A stretch of DNA of 64,000 bases from Alloyangia pacifica (GCF_020524285.1 NZ_JAIVKX010000003.1:310001-374000); one strand, 5' to 3'; counted from the first letter of the stretch, positions 9,048-17,634 are shown. The notes: generated by a model from the sequence alone, not told the origin. Numbers and translations are program-made.

Positions 9048-9839
9048 ATGGGCGAGCTTCTCAAGGGCAAGCGCGGGCTGATCATGGGGGTGGCGAACGA
9101 CCGCTCCATCGCGTGGGGCATCGCCAAGGCGCTGCACGAGGCGGGGGCGGAGCTTGCCTTCACCTACCAGGGCGAGGCTTTCGGCAAGCGGCTCGAGCCG
9201 CTGGCCCAGAGCGTCGGGTCGGACTTCATGGTCGACGTCGACGTCACCGACGACGCCTCGCTCGACGCCGCCTTCGAACAGCTCGGCGCGCGCTGGCCGA
9301 CCATCGACTTCGTCGTGCATGCCATCGCCTTCTCGGACAAGTCCGAGCTGACCGGCCGGTTCCTCAACACCAGCCGCACGAACTTCAAGAACTCGATGGA
9401 CATCTCGTGCTACTCGTTCATCGAGGTGGCGCGCCGCGCGCATCCGCTGATGGTCGAGAACGGCGGCACGCTGCTGACGCTGACCTATGACGGCTCGATC
9501 AAGGTGGTGCCGAACTACAACGTCATGGGCGTGGCCAAAGCGGCGCTGGAATCGGCGACCCGCTACCTGGCGAACGACCTCGGCCCGGAGGGCATCCGCG
9601 TCAACGCCATCTCGCCCGGCCCGATGAAGACCCTGGCCGGCGCAGCCATCGGCGGCGCGCGCAAGACCTACAAGTTCACCGAGCAGAACACCCCGCTGCG
9701 TTCCAACGCGACGCTCGAGGCCGTGGGCGGCACCGCCGTCTATCTGGTCTCCGACGCGGGCGCCTGCACCACGGGCGAGATCCTGCACGTGGACGGCGGC
9801 TTCCACATTCTCGGCATGCCGCAGGCCGAGAATATCTGA
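9048..9839 (+). CDS. fabI: Enoyl-ACP reductase FabI (NADH)
   Basis: 263 residues. FabI reduces enoyl-ACP to acyl-ACP, ending each fatty-acid elongation round. Short-chain-dehydrogenase-like Rossmann fold of the FabI type: GVANDRSIAWGIA for nucleotide binding, Y147 in TYDGS, and the catalytic Y157-x6-K164 in NYNVMGVAKAALE. The C-terminus FHILGMPQAENI fits FabI. Last gene of the operon; a strong terminator follows 25 bases after the stop. Confidence 0.96.
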   Translation: MGELLKGKRGLIMGVANDRSIAWGIAKALHEAGAELAFTYQGEAFGKRLEPLAQSVGSDFMVDVDVTDDASLDAAFEQLGARWPTIDFVVHAIAFSDKSELTGRFLNTSRTNFKNSMDISCYSFIEVARRAHPLMVENGGTLLTLTYDGSIKVVPNYNVMGVAKAALESATRYLANDLGPEGIRVNAISPGPMKTLAGAAIGGARKTYKFTEQNTPLRSNATLEAVGGTAVYLVSDAGACTTGEILHVDGGFHILGMPQAENI

Positions 9840-9863
9840 GGCCCCTGCCCTTTCAGAGACCCG

Positions 9864-9891
9864 AAAGCCCGGCCATTGGCCGGGCTTTTTT
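9864..9891 (+). terminator. Rho-independent terminator of fabABI
   Basis: An 11-bp perfect stem AAAGCCCGGCC / GGCCGGGCTTT with an ATT loop runs into TTTTTT. It lies 25 bases past the fabI stop and also faces the convergent CoA-transferase gene. Confidence 0.93.
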
Positions 9892-10100
9892 CTTGTGATC
9901 GACCGCCCATGGCCCGGACCCAAGGCGAAGCCGCCGGGCCAGCGCCTGCCCGTCCCGGCGGGCTGGCGCTTTGGGACCTTTGCACGAGGCTCAATCATCC
10001 GGCGAATTTGGCCGGGATAAAGCGCAACCCTAAACCGTTGCAGCGCCACCCCACGGGCAGACACTATCCCGGCTATCGCTGCACAGAAGGACCCCCCGCC

Positions 10101-11615
10101 CTACCTCATCGAGCCGGTCTCGACGAAGCGCTGATGCCAACTCAGCGACTCGTTCAGCAACGTCGGAGCATGCTTGCCAAAGGAGCCCTGCAGCGCCCGC
10201 GCATAGTAGTCGCGCAACATCGGCTTGTAGTCGGGATGGGCGCAGCGGTCGATGATGACCCCGGCCCGCTGGCGCGGTGCCAGCCCGCGCAGGTCCGCGA
10301 GCCCGTGCTCGGTGACGATCACCTGCACGTCCTGCGAGATGTGATCCACGTGCGCCACCTGCGGCACGATGGCCGAGATCTTGCCGCCCTTTGCGGTCGA
10401 GGGGGTCATGAAGATCGACAGATAGGCGTTGCGCGCGAAATCGCCCGAGCCGCCGATGCCGTTCTGGATGCGCGAGCCCATGACGTGGGTCGAGTTGACG
10501 TTGCCGTAGATGTCCGCCTCGATCAGCCCGTTCATCGCAATGCAACCGAGCCGGCGCACCAGTTCGGGATGGTTCGAGATCTCCTGCGGGCGGAGGATCA
10601 GCTTGTCCCGGTAGCGCAGAGCATCGCGGTTGAACCGCTCCGCCGCCTCGGGGCTGAGCGAGAAAGCCGTCGCCGAGGCCATGCGCAGCTTGCCCGCATC
10701 CAATAGGTCGAGCATGCCGTCCTGCACCACCTCGGTGAAGGCGGTCATGTCGTGGTAGGGCGACTCCATCAGCCCCGAGAGCACCGCGTTGGTGACATTG
10801 CCGACCCCCGACTGCAGCGGCAGCAGGTTGGCCGGCAGGCGCCCGCGCGCGACCTCGTGGCCAAGAAACTCCAGTAGGTGCCCGGCGATGGCCTTTGCCA
10901 CCGCGTCAGGCTCGGCAAAGGGCAGGTTGCGGTCCGGCGCCTCGGTCTCGATCACCGCGACCACCTTCGACGGATCGATGCGGAAGTGCTTCTGCCCGAT
11001 GCGGTCGTCAGGATGGACCAGCGGGATCGGCACCCGGTTCGGCGGCAGCGCGGTGCCGTAGTAGATGTCGTGCATGCCGTCGAGCGCGTCGCTCTGCCAG
11101 TGGTTGACCTCGAGGATCACCTTCTCGGCCTGATCCAGCCAGGTCTTGTTGTTGCCGATCGAGGTCGAGGGGATGAGATCGCCGTCCGGCGTGATGCCGG
11201 AGATCTCGACCACCGCCATGTCGAGCTTGCCGAGGAAGCCCTCCCAGACCACCGGCGCGACCTGGCTCAGGTGCATGTCGACGTAGTTCATTTCGCCCGA
11301 GTTGATCTGCTCTCGGGCAATGGGGTCGGAGTTATAGGGCAGCCGGAACTCGATGCCGTTCGCCTTTGCCAGCGCGCCGTCGAGCTCGGGCCCGGTGGAC
11401 GCGCCGGTGAAGACCTTCACGCGGAACGGGTCGCCCGCCGCATGCGCTGCCTCGATCTGCGCCGCCAGCGCGACCGGCACTGACTTTGGATAGCCCGAGC
11501 CGGTGAATCCGCTCATGCCGATGGTCATGCCGTCATGGATCAGCGCAGCGGCATCCTCGGCACTCATGGTCTTCGACTGCAGATCGGGAAAGGCGATACG
11601 GGCGTGGGTGTTCAT
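10101..11615 (-). CDS. Succinyl-CoA:acetate CoA-transferase / acetyl-CoA hydrolase family
   Basis: 504 residues from ATG 11615, preceded by AGGAGG; an in-frame start at 11678 is less likely. Class I CoA-transferase of the succinate/acetate (Cat1/AarC) type: N-terminal GMTIGMSGFTGSGYPKSVPV, then GVGNVTNAVLSGL as the oxyanion-loop GxG region, and AFTEVVQDG holding the probable catalytic glutamate that forms the CoA thioester. Such enzymes move CoA between succinate, acetate and propionate. Divergent from the isochorismatase-like gene across 308 bases; convergent with fabABI. Confidence 0.9.
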   Translation of the reverse strand: MNTHARIAFPDLQSKTMSAEDAAALIHDGMTIGMSGFTGSGYPKSVPVALAAQIEAAHAAGDPFRVKVFTGASTGPELDGALAKANGIEFRLPYNSDPIAREQINSGEMNYVDMHLSQVAPVVWEGFLGKLDMAVVEISGITPDGDLIPSTSIGNNKTWLDQAEKVILEVNHWQSDALDGMHDIYYGTALPPNRVPIPLVHPDDRIGQKHFRIDPSKVVAVIETEAPDRNLPFAEPDAVAKAIAGHLLEFLGHEVARGRLPANLLPLQSGVGNVTNAVLSGLMESPYHDMTAFTEVVQDGMLDLLDAGKLRMASATAFSLSPEAAERFNRDALRYRDKLILRPQEISNHPELVRRLGCIAMNGLIEADIYGNVNSTHVMGSRIQNGIGGSGDFARNAYLSIFMTPSTAKGGKISAIVPQVAHVDHISQDVQVIVTEHGLADLRGLAPRQRAGVIIDRCAHPDYKPMLRDYYARALQGSFGKHAPTLLNESLSWHQRFVETGSMR

Positions 11616-11923
11616 GCTGAGGTCCTCCTGTGCCGTGCGGCGGTCCTCTGCCCGCGCCGCGACGGTCCTTCCGGCCATCTATGCAAGTCTCGCGCCCGGC
11701 GACCAGATGGAGATGCCACTCGCAGAACGGATATGCATAGTTCGCATAGCTAACATCGAAAGCCGCGCGCTCAACGCATGGCTCAAGCGATCTTTGCCCC
11801 AGTGCCCGCACATTGGGCAGAGGCCAACTCTCGCTTCCCGCTCTCGGACCAAGGCCCGGCTGTGGCTTGACAGTCGCGTGCAGGGTGACCCCACATTGTC
11901 CGGACTTTTGCGGGAGACCTCTT
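11616..11923. promoter_or_regulatory. Divergent intergenic region, CoA-transferase / isochorismatase-like gene
   Basis: 308 bases without a gene. A TTGACA hexamer is present at about 11868 on the plus strand, but no good -10 follows at 16-18 bases. At 11735-11750 there is a short tandem, GCATAGTTCGCATAGC, in the half facing the CoA-transferase gene. I assign no specific regulator. Confidence 0.35.
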
Positions 11924-12556
11924 ATGGATATGCTCAGCCGGTATTCGGCGCTCGGGTTCGGCACCGGGCAGATCGGCTTTGGCGCGCGCTGCGGCGTCGT
12001 GGTGGTCGACTTCCAGCGCAGCCTGACCGACCCGAGCTTCCCCATCGGTGGCGGCCCCCGCATCGACGCGGCGGTGGAGGCCACCGCCCGGCTGCTTGCC
12101 CCGGCCCGCGCTGCGGGCCTGCCCGTGGCGAGTTGTGTCACCGGATACAGTTCGACCCGCGACGCCCTGCGCTGGAAGATCGCCGATGTGGAGAACTGGA
12201 TCCTCGGTACCCCGGGCTGCGATTTCGACCCGCGCATCCTCGACCCGAACTACGACACGCAGGTGATCAAGCGCGCGCCCTCGATCTTCTTCCAGACCGG
12301 CGTGTCGAGCTTCTTCACCCAGGAGGGCGTGGACACGGTGATCGTTACCGGCTGCGCCACCTCGGGCTGCATCCGCGCCTCGGTGATCGACGCCTTCTCG
12401 CATGGCTTCCGGGTGATTATCCCCGAAGAGTGCGTCGGCGACCACGATGCGCAGACCCACGCCGCCAACCTCGGCGACATGGGCCGTCGCTACGCCGACG
12501 TCCTGCCCCTGGCCGATGTGATGGCGCACGTGGAAGGCCTGCCGCAGACGGCCTGA
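11924..12556 (+). CDS. Isochorismatase-fold cysteine hydrolase
   Basis: 210 residues from ATG 11924 with GGGAGA upstream. The isochorismatase-fold Asp-Lys-Cys triad is present: aspartate in GVVVVDFQ, lysine in QVIKRAPS and cysteine in VTGCATSGCIRASVIDA. GCxTSGCVRA with a following EECVGDH is typical of N-carbamoylsarcosine amidase-like members rather than true isochorismatases, so hydrolysis of a C-N bond in a small amide/ureide is the best guess. Substrate unknown: no pathway neighbour helps. Convergent with the HlyD-type gene, whose stop is 19 bases beyond its own. Confidence 0.85.
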   Translation: MDMLSRYSALGFGTGQIGFGARCGVVVVDFQRSLTDPSFPIGGGPRIDAAVEATARLLAPARAAGLPVASCVTGYSSTRDALRWKIADVENWILGTPGCDFDPRILDPNYDTQVIKRAPSIFFQTGVSSFFTQEGVDTVIVTGCATSGCIRASVIDAFSHGFRVIIPEECVGDHDAQTHAANLGDMGRRYADVLPLADVMAHVEGLPQTA

Positions 12557-12575
12557 ACGACCGCCCTGCCCCGCG

Positions 12576-13811
12576 TCAGTGACCGCCCGAGAAGACCAGC
12601 GTCTGCACCGGCAGGAACAGCATGCGCAGCCGCAGCCCCGCCGCATGCACCACGCCGATCGTATCGACCACGTGCAGGAAGATGCGCTTGCCGGTGCCCA
12701 TCTCTTCGTGCTCGAGCCGGTGATGGTTGTCGGTGTAGAGCATGACGGTGCAGCTGCTGCCCGGCGGCACGTTGGTCGGCTGGTCCGTGTAGAGCGGCTC
12801 GAGGTAGACCAGAACACTGCCCGGACGCACATCGTCCTGCGGATCGACCAGCCGATCCGAGGGGCGCAGCTGGCCCGAGGGGATCACGTCCTGCACCTCG
12901 GTGACGACCATTGGGATGATGTCGAGCGGCTTGCTCATGCAGCCCATTTCGCCGACCATGCCGGGGTGGATCACCTGCGCAGCGATCTGGTTGAAAGCCG
13001 CCTGGAACTTCTCGGCCCCCGCCCCGGTGGGCACGAAGATGCCCGCGGGCCGGGCCAGCGGGCTGATGAAGTCGCCGACCTGCAGCGCCAGCTGTTCGAT
13101 GCGCCCGTCGACTCCGGCCGAGATCAGCGTCTTGTCCATCTCGGCGCGCGCCAATGCCAGCTGCGCGCGGGCGCTTTCGAGCTTGGCAGGCAGCACCTCG
13201 TCGATCTGCTGCTGCGCGCTTTCCTTCTGCAGTTCGGCGGCGCGCAGCTGCGCCTCGCGCTGGTCGACGATGTTCTCGAAACGCTCGATGTCGACCAGCC
13301 GGACCGCACTCGACCCTTCGTCGCGCAACCGCTCGTTGCGCTGTAGCTCTTCCTGTGCCTGTACCAGCCCGGCCCGCGCCTGCGCGATCCCGGCATCCGC
13401 CGTCGCCAGGTCGGTCTGCGCCAGCTTGGCCGCTGCCTCGGTCTCGGCCATCAGCGCCAGCGCCGCATCCACCTGCGCCTGCTGCGACAGCCCGTCGAGT
13501 CGCACCAGCGGATCCCCCGCGGCGACCCTCTGGTTGTTGTCCACGTAGATCTCGGCAACCCGGCCGCTCACCTGCGGCAGGATCGTCACCGTGCGGAAAT
13601 AGGAGGACACCGAGAGGCTGGCCGGGTGGTAGTAGAACAGCACGGTGATCAGCGAGACGGTCAGGAAGATCCAGAGCGTCAGCCCCCAGCGCAGCTCGTA
13701 CCACACCGAGAACAGCGTCAGCTCCTGTCCGAACCGCTTGCCCTGCGCATAGCGGCGATAGAGGTAGTCGGGCACCAGCGTGACCAGCGAACAGAGAATG
13801 GCTTCGAGCAT
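12576..13811 (-). CDS. HlyD-family membrane fusion protein (YiaV/YibH-like)
   Basis: 411 residues. One membrane segment (about 42-61, LTLWIFLTVSLITVLFYYH) precedes a periplasmic adaptor: the biotinyl-lipoyl half VTILPQVSGRVAEIYVDNNQ, a long Ala/Gln/Glu-rich coiled-coil hairpin (about 105-220), the returning ISAGVDGRIEQLALQVGDF, and a beta-barrel. Ends LRLRMLFLPVQTLVF, as in E. coli YiaV/YibH. No ATPase, MFS or RND pump and no TolC lie next to it, so the transport partner is unknown. The small membrane gene upstream ends two bases before its start, so they form an operon. Confidence 0.83.
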   Translation of the reverse strand: MLEAILCSLVTLVPDYLYRRYAQGKRFGQELTLFSVWYELRWGLTLWIFLTVSLITVLFYYHPASLSVSSYFRTVTILPQVSGRVAEIYVDNNQRVAAGDPLVRLDGLSQQAQVDAALALMAETEAAAKLAQTDLATADAGIAQARAGLVQAQEELQRNERLRDEGSSAVRLVDIERFENIVDQREAQLRAAELQKESAQQQIDEVLPAKLESARAQLALARAEMDKTLISAGVDGRIEQLALQVGDFISPLARPAGIFVPTGAGAEKFQAAFNQIAAQVIHPGMVGEMGCMSKPLDIIPMVVTEVQDVIPSGQLRPSDRLVDPQDDVRPGSVLVYLEPLYTDQPTNVPPGSSCTVMLYTDNHHRLEHEEMGTGKRIFLHVVDTIGVVHAAGLRLRMLFLPVQTLVFSGGH

Positions 13812-13813
13812 GC

Positions 13814-14242
13814 TCAGGCCTCCCCGTCGCGGTGGTGAAAGGCGGGCGGCGGCGCATCGGGATCGGGGATCTCCGCCTCGACCGGGCGTCCTGCGAGGCT
13901 CGCAAGCGAGCGCGCGATGGACTGCAGCGGCGAGAGCATGTCGGGGAACTGGAAGCCCGCGACCAGCACCGCCGCGACCCAGAAGAGGTTGTTGTGGGTG
14001 AACAGCGCCAGCAGCGCGAGGATGCCGACGATCTGCAGCTGCGGGTGGCTCGACTTGTGGGCCATGCGCTCCGGGATCGAGTGCAGCGTCAGGTAAAGGA
14101 CGCCAAGACCGATAATGAGGACGATCCCGAAGATCGTCATCGCCGTGAACAATACATCACTGCCGTCGGCTCCGGCCACGTATCCTGGAATGTGGTCCGG
14201 GGCCAACGGGTGGATCGCCTGTGCTTCCACCGTCAACTCCAT
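13814..14242 (-). CDS. Small inner-membrane protein, DUF3302-like (YiaW/YibI-like)
   Basis: 142 residues with two to three membrane helices (about 30-53 and 72-95). The core LYLTLHSIPERMAHKSSHPQ, then LLALFTHNNLFWVAAVL, parallels E. coli YiaW/YibI, whose genes also sit beside an HlyD-type partner (comparison from memory). The C-terminal 40 residues are Pro/Asp-rich and probably cytosolic. Stops two bases before the HlyD-type start. Function unknown; probably the membrane partner of the adaptor. Confidence 0.72.
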   Translation of the reverse strand: MELTVEAQAIHPLAPDHIPGYVAGADGSDVLFTAMTIFGIVLIIGLGVLYLTLHSIPERMAHKSSHPQLQIVGILALLALFTHNNLFWVAAVLVAGFQFPDMLSPLQSIARSLASLAGRPVEAEIPDPDAPPPAFHHRDGEA

Positions 14243-14541
14243 CTGCTCTAACCAATCCGCTCACGATAGGCAGATTCTTCCGAACCCGGTTAGCTTTTTC
14301 TCACAAGGCCTTATGGTTGCCGAGCCCGGAGAGACAGACCGCATGAGCTGCAACCGGGACCGCAGAGCTCCGCCTCGCAAGGGCGTGTCGCGATGCAGAG
14401 GGGGCAGAGGATAGGCAGAGGCACGTGGGCTCGGATATCCCTGACTGTCGGCAAAAGACGCGTCCTCCCCGTTCGCCAACCGCATGCTAGGCACCGGGAA
14501 AACACCGCAGGACGGCACCGGGACACCGCGCGGCGCGCGGG
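14243..14541. other. Gene-free stretch between the DUF3302-like gene and the GT87 gene
   Basis: About 300 bases with mixed composition and only short overlapping reading frames. No terminator with a T-run, tRNA or repeat is seen. It must hold the promoter of the minus-strand DUF3302-like/HlyD operon. Confidence 0.5.
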
Positions 14542-15843
14542 TCACGAGGCGACGGTCGGCACCATGGACGTCCGCTGCTCTGCACGCGCGGCAAGCAAAA
14601 AAAGCACAATGGCGGCCATCAGGTAGAAGACAGCGCCGAGCGAGACAATGGACGCCTCTTCCGACAGGATGTCGACCTCCTTGAGCGTTCCCTCCAGAAG
14701 GCTATTCATCAGCCCCCATCCGGTCGCCAGCCAGCATCCCAGGCCAAGCGCGGCTCTTTCAGCCGCGTTTGCATAGCGTGCGACATCTGGCATGAGCAGT
14801 GTCAGGGCCACTGCGAGGCCGGAAAGATCGTAGTCATAGTTGTAGGGGCTGACCGCAAACGTCGCGAGGACTGCAACGCCAAGGACGCGCCGGGTCTGCC
14901 AGCCCTGCAGATGCGCCCAGACAACGCCGCCGAGCGCGACCAGCGCAACGACCAGTTGACCGCCTAGGGCGAGTTGCGCCTCCAGTCCGAGGCTTCGCAG
15001 AAATGCATAGGCAGAGGTTATCCGGTGTAGTTGAAAATACCCTTTGCGGAGAAATGAACTGGACGCCTGTGCGCTCTCGCGGACCGCGTTCCAAATGTCT
15101 GCACCAAAGGCGAAGCTTGCGGCCGCAACCGCAAAAACCGTCATGGCCGCCGCAATGCCAAGAACGGCCACGTTCCGCCGCAGCAGCGCGGCAATTGCGA
15201 GCCCAACAGCAAGATGCGGCTTGAACGCCATGAGGCCCAGCGGCACTCCGGAAGAGCGGCGGTTCTTCAGCGCGAGCAGGCAGAAGGCGCCAATCAGCGA
15301 GGCAGTCAGAAAGCCGTTCTGTCCGCAAAGTATGGTGATGACTATCGCTGGAAAGGAAAACACCAGCGCCGAAGAGAAATTGTCGGCATCCAGTTTGCGC
15401 AGGATATACAGATATCCCCAAAGCGTTGCGCTCGTAAAAATTAGGTACGACATCCAAACGTCCAGCAAGGCGAGCGGTGCAATAAACAGATTAAACTGAG
15501 CAGGATAAGCCCAGGGCATGAAATTGTCGGCTCCCGCGAGCCGCGATTGTTCCGCCCGAAATACTTTGTAGTCGTAGGCGTCGGCCACATTTCCTTGCCA
15601 GACGTATTCACCCACCAGGTGGAAGACATGAAAATCGAGGAACGGCAACTTGACGCCTAACAGGTCAGGCGCCGCAAATCTTACCGTGGTGATTATGATC
15701 AACACGGCGAAGGAGATGAGCACTAGAAGTCTCGTACTCTGTCGGAGCGGGGCAATGTGGAATTTTTCACGGGCATGGGTCACAAAAAGATCGTCCGAAA
15801 CTCGAAATTGAATATGGTTTTGCGGTGAATTTCCGGCTTCCAC
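14542..15843 (-). CDS. GT87/DUF2029-type polytopic glycosyltransferase
   Basis: 433 residues from GTG 15843; no strong ribosome site, so the exact start is uncertain. About ten hydrophobic helices. PFLDFHVFHLVGEYVWQGN carries the aspartate after helix 1 expected for lipid-phosphate-sugar-dependent GT-C enzymes; YPAQFNLFIAPLALL and LCGQNGFLTASLIG are hallmarks of GT87/DUF2029 proteins, and FAVSPYNYDYDL matches the conserved helix with YDLA. These use a polyprenyl-phosphate sugar donor in the inner membrane. Base composition is visibly lower in GC than the flanks, and it sits just downstream of tRNA-Leu, hinting at acquisition. Acceptor unknown. Confidence 0.8.
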   Translation of the reverse strand: MEAGNSPQNHIQFRVSDDLFVTHAREKFHIAPLRQSTRLLVLISFAVLIIITTVRFAAPDLLGVKLPFLDFHVFHLVGEYVWQGNVADAYDYKVFRAEQSRLAGADNFMPWAYPAQFNLFIAPLALLDVWMSYLIFTSATLWGYLYILRKLDADNFSSALVFSFPAIVITILCGQNGFLTASLIGAFCLLALKNRRSSGVPLGLMAFKPHLAVGLAIAALLRRNVAVLGIAAAMTVFAVAAASFAFGADIWNAVRESAQASSSFLRKGYFQLHRITSAYAFLRSLGLEAQLALGGQLVVALVALGGVVWAHLQGWQTRRVLGVAVLATFAVSPYNYDYDLSGLAVALTLLMPDVARYANAAERAALGLGCWLATGWGLMNSLLEGTLKEVDILSEEASIVSLGAVFYLMAAIVLFLLAARAEQRTSMVPTVAS

Positions 15844-16223
15844 GGGAGAGCGCGGAGTCTAGCTGGCCACGCGCAAAATCCATTGCATCACGAACATGCA
15901 AAGGCGCTCCAGACCAATTCGCGCGTAAATGGAAAATCTCTGCATGATGACGCCATATAGCAACAACATTAAACAAGGAGTCTTTTTGCGTTGAGCTTGG
16001 TCCGACCAAAGCGAAAAGCCCCTGCGTTCAGGCGACACCAGAATTTTGGCCCGTGCCTTGGCCGGCAGGAGAGTCTCGAGCGAGATCTGAGCACCGTCTG
16101 TCAGCTTCTGCGCATCTTCTGAATCAGCTGCCTGCGAAGCGAACCCCGGGCACTTCGAAATACAATGCCCGGCGGCCAACAGCCAACGAAAGCCCATGTA
16201 AAGCAATGGCTTGTTGAGATTTG
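15844..16223. other. AT-richer gene-free stretch between the GT87 gene and tRNA-Leu
   Basis: 380 bases without a supported gene. A minus-strand frame from ATG 16197 to 15859 (about 112 codons) is open but has no ribosome site, no recognisable motif and a composition that does not look coding. No duplicated tRNA 3' end was found here or at the far side of the GT87 gene. Confidence 0.5.
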
Positions 16224-16309
16224 TGGTACCCGCGGCCGGACTCGAACCGGCACGCCATTCCTGGCTAGGGATTTTAAGTCCCCTGTGTCTACCATTCCAC
16301 CACGCGGGC
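16224..16309 (-). tRNA. tRNA-Leu (anticodon TAA)
   Basis: 86 bases including an encoded CCA (16226-16224). The acceptor stem is GCCCGCG with CGCGGGU (G1-U72 wobble), the anticodon loop reads CTTAAAA giving TAA, there is a long class-II variable arm, and GGTTCGAGTCC forms the T-loop. Decodes UUA, a rare codon in this GC-rich genome. Confidence 0.96.
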
Positions 16310-16356
16310 CCGCGCTCTATGTGCCGCATCCACGCGGGCTTGACCAGAGCCTGCCG

Positions 16357-16995
16357 TCAGTGCGTTGCCACGAGGCGTGTTTCATCTCCGGCGCGCAACT
16401 CCAGTGCGCCCTCCGGCGAAAAGCCGACGCCGGTCACCGCGCGCAGCGCGGCAAGGAGCGCGCTCTGCCGGTCGGCGTCTTCGGGGGCACAGCTCTCGCC
16501 GCCTTCGGCCGCGACCTCGAGACTCAGCGCACCGCCCTCGCCTGCCGTCCAGCGACCGGTGAGCCCGCCACAGCCGGTCGCGCCGGAGAGGCGCCCTTCC
16601 GGCCCGAAGGCCAGCTCGGTGGTACCGTCTTCCGGCTCTGTGCCATCAGGCAACTGCAATTGCCACGCGCCCTCGGTGACCCGCGACACGCGGGAGACGC
16701 GGCACCCCTCGAGGTCCTGCCCGGCGATCCGCACCATGGCCTCGTCGCCCTTGGTCCAGACGTAGGTCTCCGGATCGTCGATGGAGTCGAACTTGACGCC
16801 CGAGCCACTGCGCGCCCGGGCCATGGGCATCTCGGCGCCACTGTAATAGAGCCGCCCGCTCTCACCCTGCAGCGTCAGCGCCAGCGCCGCGCCGCCGCAG
16901 TCAAGTCCGACATGCACGGGAAAGTCGTCCGCCGCCTGTGCGGACGCCGGGCCGGACGCCACCACGAGCGCCGCGATTATCCAACGGGTCACCAT
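16357..16995 (-). CDS. Secreted protein with MliC-like and HslJ/META-like domains
   Basis: 212 residues with a signal peptide (VTRWIIAALVVASGPASAQA). Residues about 27-100 look like MliC, the c-type lysozyme inhibitor fold: VGLDCGG...GRLYYSGAEM, ARSGSGVKF and YVWTKGDEAMVRIAG ending in C. Residues about 120-212 look like a META/HslJ domain: LAFGPEGRLSGATGCGGLTG, then SLEVAAEGGESCAP and a final beta-strand. MliC proteins protect peptidoglycan from host or competitor lysozyme. It lies alone between tRNA-Leu and putR. The fusion assignment rests on motif recognition only. Confidence 0.7.
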   Translation of the reverse strand: MVTRWIIAALVVASGPASAQAADDFPVHVGLDCGGAALALTLQGESGRLYYSGAEMPMARARSGSGVKFDSIDDPETYVWTKGDEAMVRIAGQDLEGCRVSRVSRVTEGAWQLQLPDGTEPEDGTTELAFGPEGRLSGATGCGGLTGRWTAGEGGALSLEVAAEGGESCAPEDADRQSALLAALRAVTGVGFSPEGALELRAGDETRLVATH

Positions 16996-17049
16996 GCCAA
17001 CACTCCTTGTCTTCCCGGCACGCCGAGGATCGGGGCGGCGCGGATTGCG

Positions 17050-17529
17050 TCAGTCGGCGATCTCGGCCAGCCCGTCCTCCTTGACGGCTTGCATGGCGAC
17101 GTAGGTCGACGTGGTCGAGACATGGGGCAGCGTCGAGAGCTTTTCGGCCAGAACCCGCCGGTAACTGCGCATGTCCGAGGTCCTCACCTTCAGAAGATAG
17201 TCGAAATTCCCGGCAATCAAATGCACTTGCTCGATCTCGGGGATCGCCATGACCGCCTTGTTGAAGGCTTCCAGCGAGCTTTCGCGCGTGTCGGACATGC
17301 GCACCTCGACGAAAGCGACATGATCGAGCCCGAGTTGAATCGGGTCGAGAATGGCCCTGTACCCGCGGATCACGCCAAGATCCTCGAGCCGCCGCAGCCG
17401 GGCCTGGGTGGGGCTCTTCGACAGGCCGATGCGCTTGGCCAACTCGGTGATCGACAGCCGTCCCTCTTCTGCCAGCGTGGTCAGAATCGCGCGATCGAAG
17501 CGGTCAAACTCGTCCGTGACGTTTTGCAT
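17050..17529 (-). CDS. putR: Lrp/AsnC-family regulator, probable proline-responsive PutR
   Basis: 159 residues from ATG 17529, chosen over 17544 because GGAAG precedes it by five bases. N-terminal winged helix (FDRAILTTLAEEGRLSITEL, then LSKSPTQARLRRLEDLGVI) and a C-terminal RAM ligand-binding domain (HVAFVEVRM, IAGNFDYLLKVRTSDM). Lrp octamers of this type activate putA when proline is present. Divergent from putA with 105 bases between, which contain an 11-bp direct repeat. Function inferred from position. Confidence 0.9.
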   Translation of the reverse strand: MQNVTDEFDRFDRAILTTLAEEGRLSITELAKRIGLSKSPTQARLRRLEDLGVIRGYRAILDPIQLGLDHVAFVEVRMSDTRESSLEAFNKAVMAIPEIEQVHLIAGNFDYLLKVRTSDMRSYRRVLAEKLSTLPHVSTTSTYVAMQAVKEDGLAEIAD

Positions 17530-17539
17530 CGTGACTTCC

Positions 17540-17581
17540 ATCATCTTCGGATAACCTGCCTTTCAAAAATATCATCTTCGG
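17540..17581. promoter_or_regulatory. Direct repeat in the putR-putA region, candidate PutR operator
   Basis: ATCATCTTCGG occurs at 17540-17550 and again, same orientation, at 17571-17581: centre spacing 31 bases, three helical turns. The interval is AT-rich (TTTCAAAAAT). Same-face repeats suit a multimeric Lrp-type protein. Confidence 0.55.
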
Positions 17582-17634
17582 GAAAATCGACTTCCAGCCC
17601 TGCGATATCATAGGGCAAACGTCCGGAGATCACC

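Noticed and set aside
11860..11900. TTGACA promoter of the isochorismatase-like gene
   Set aside because: No acceptable -10 within 16-18 bases, so it is mentioned only as part of the intergenic region.
15859..16197. Small minus-strand frame between tRNA-Leu and the GT87 gene
   Set aside because: No ribosome site, no motif, Cys/Met scattering without pattern; upstream it reads straight through the tRNA.
14243..16309. Genomic island with att sites at tRNA-Leu
   Set aside because: I looked for a second copy of the tRNA 3' end around 13800-16223 and saw none, and there is no integrase.
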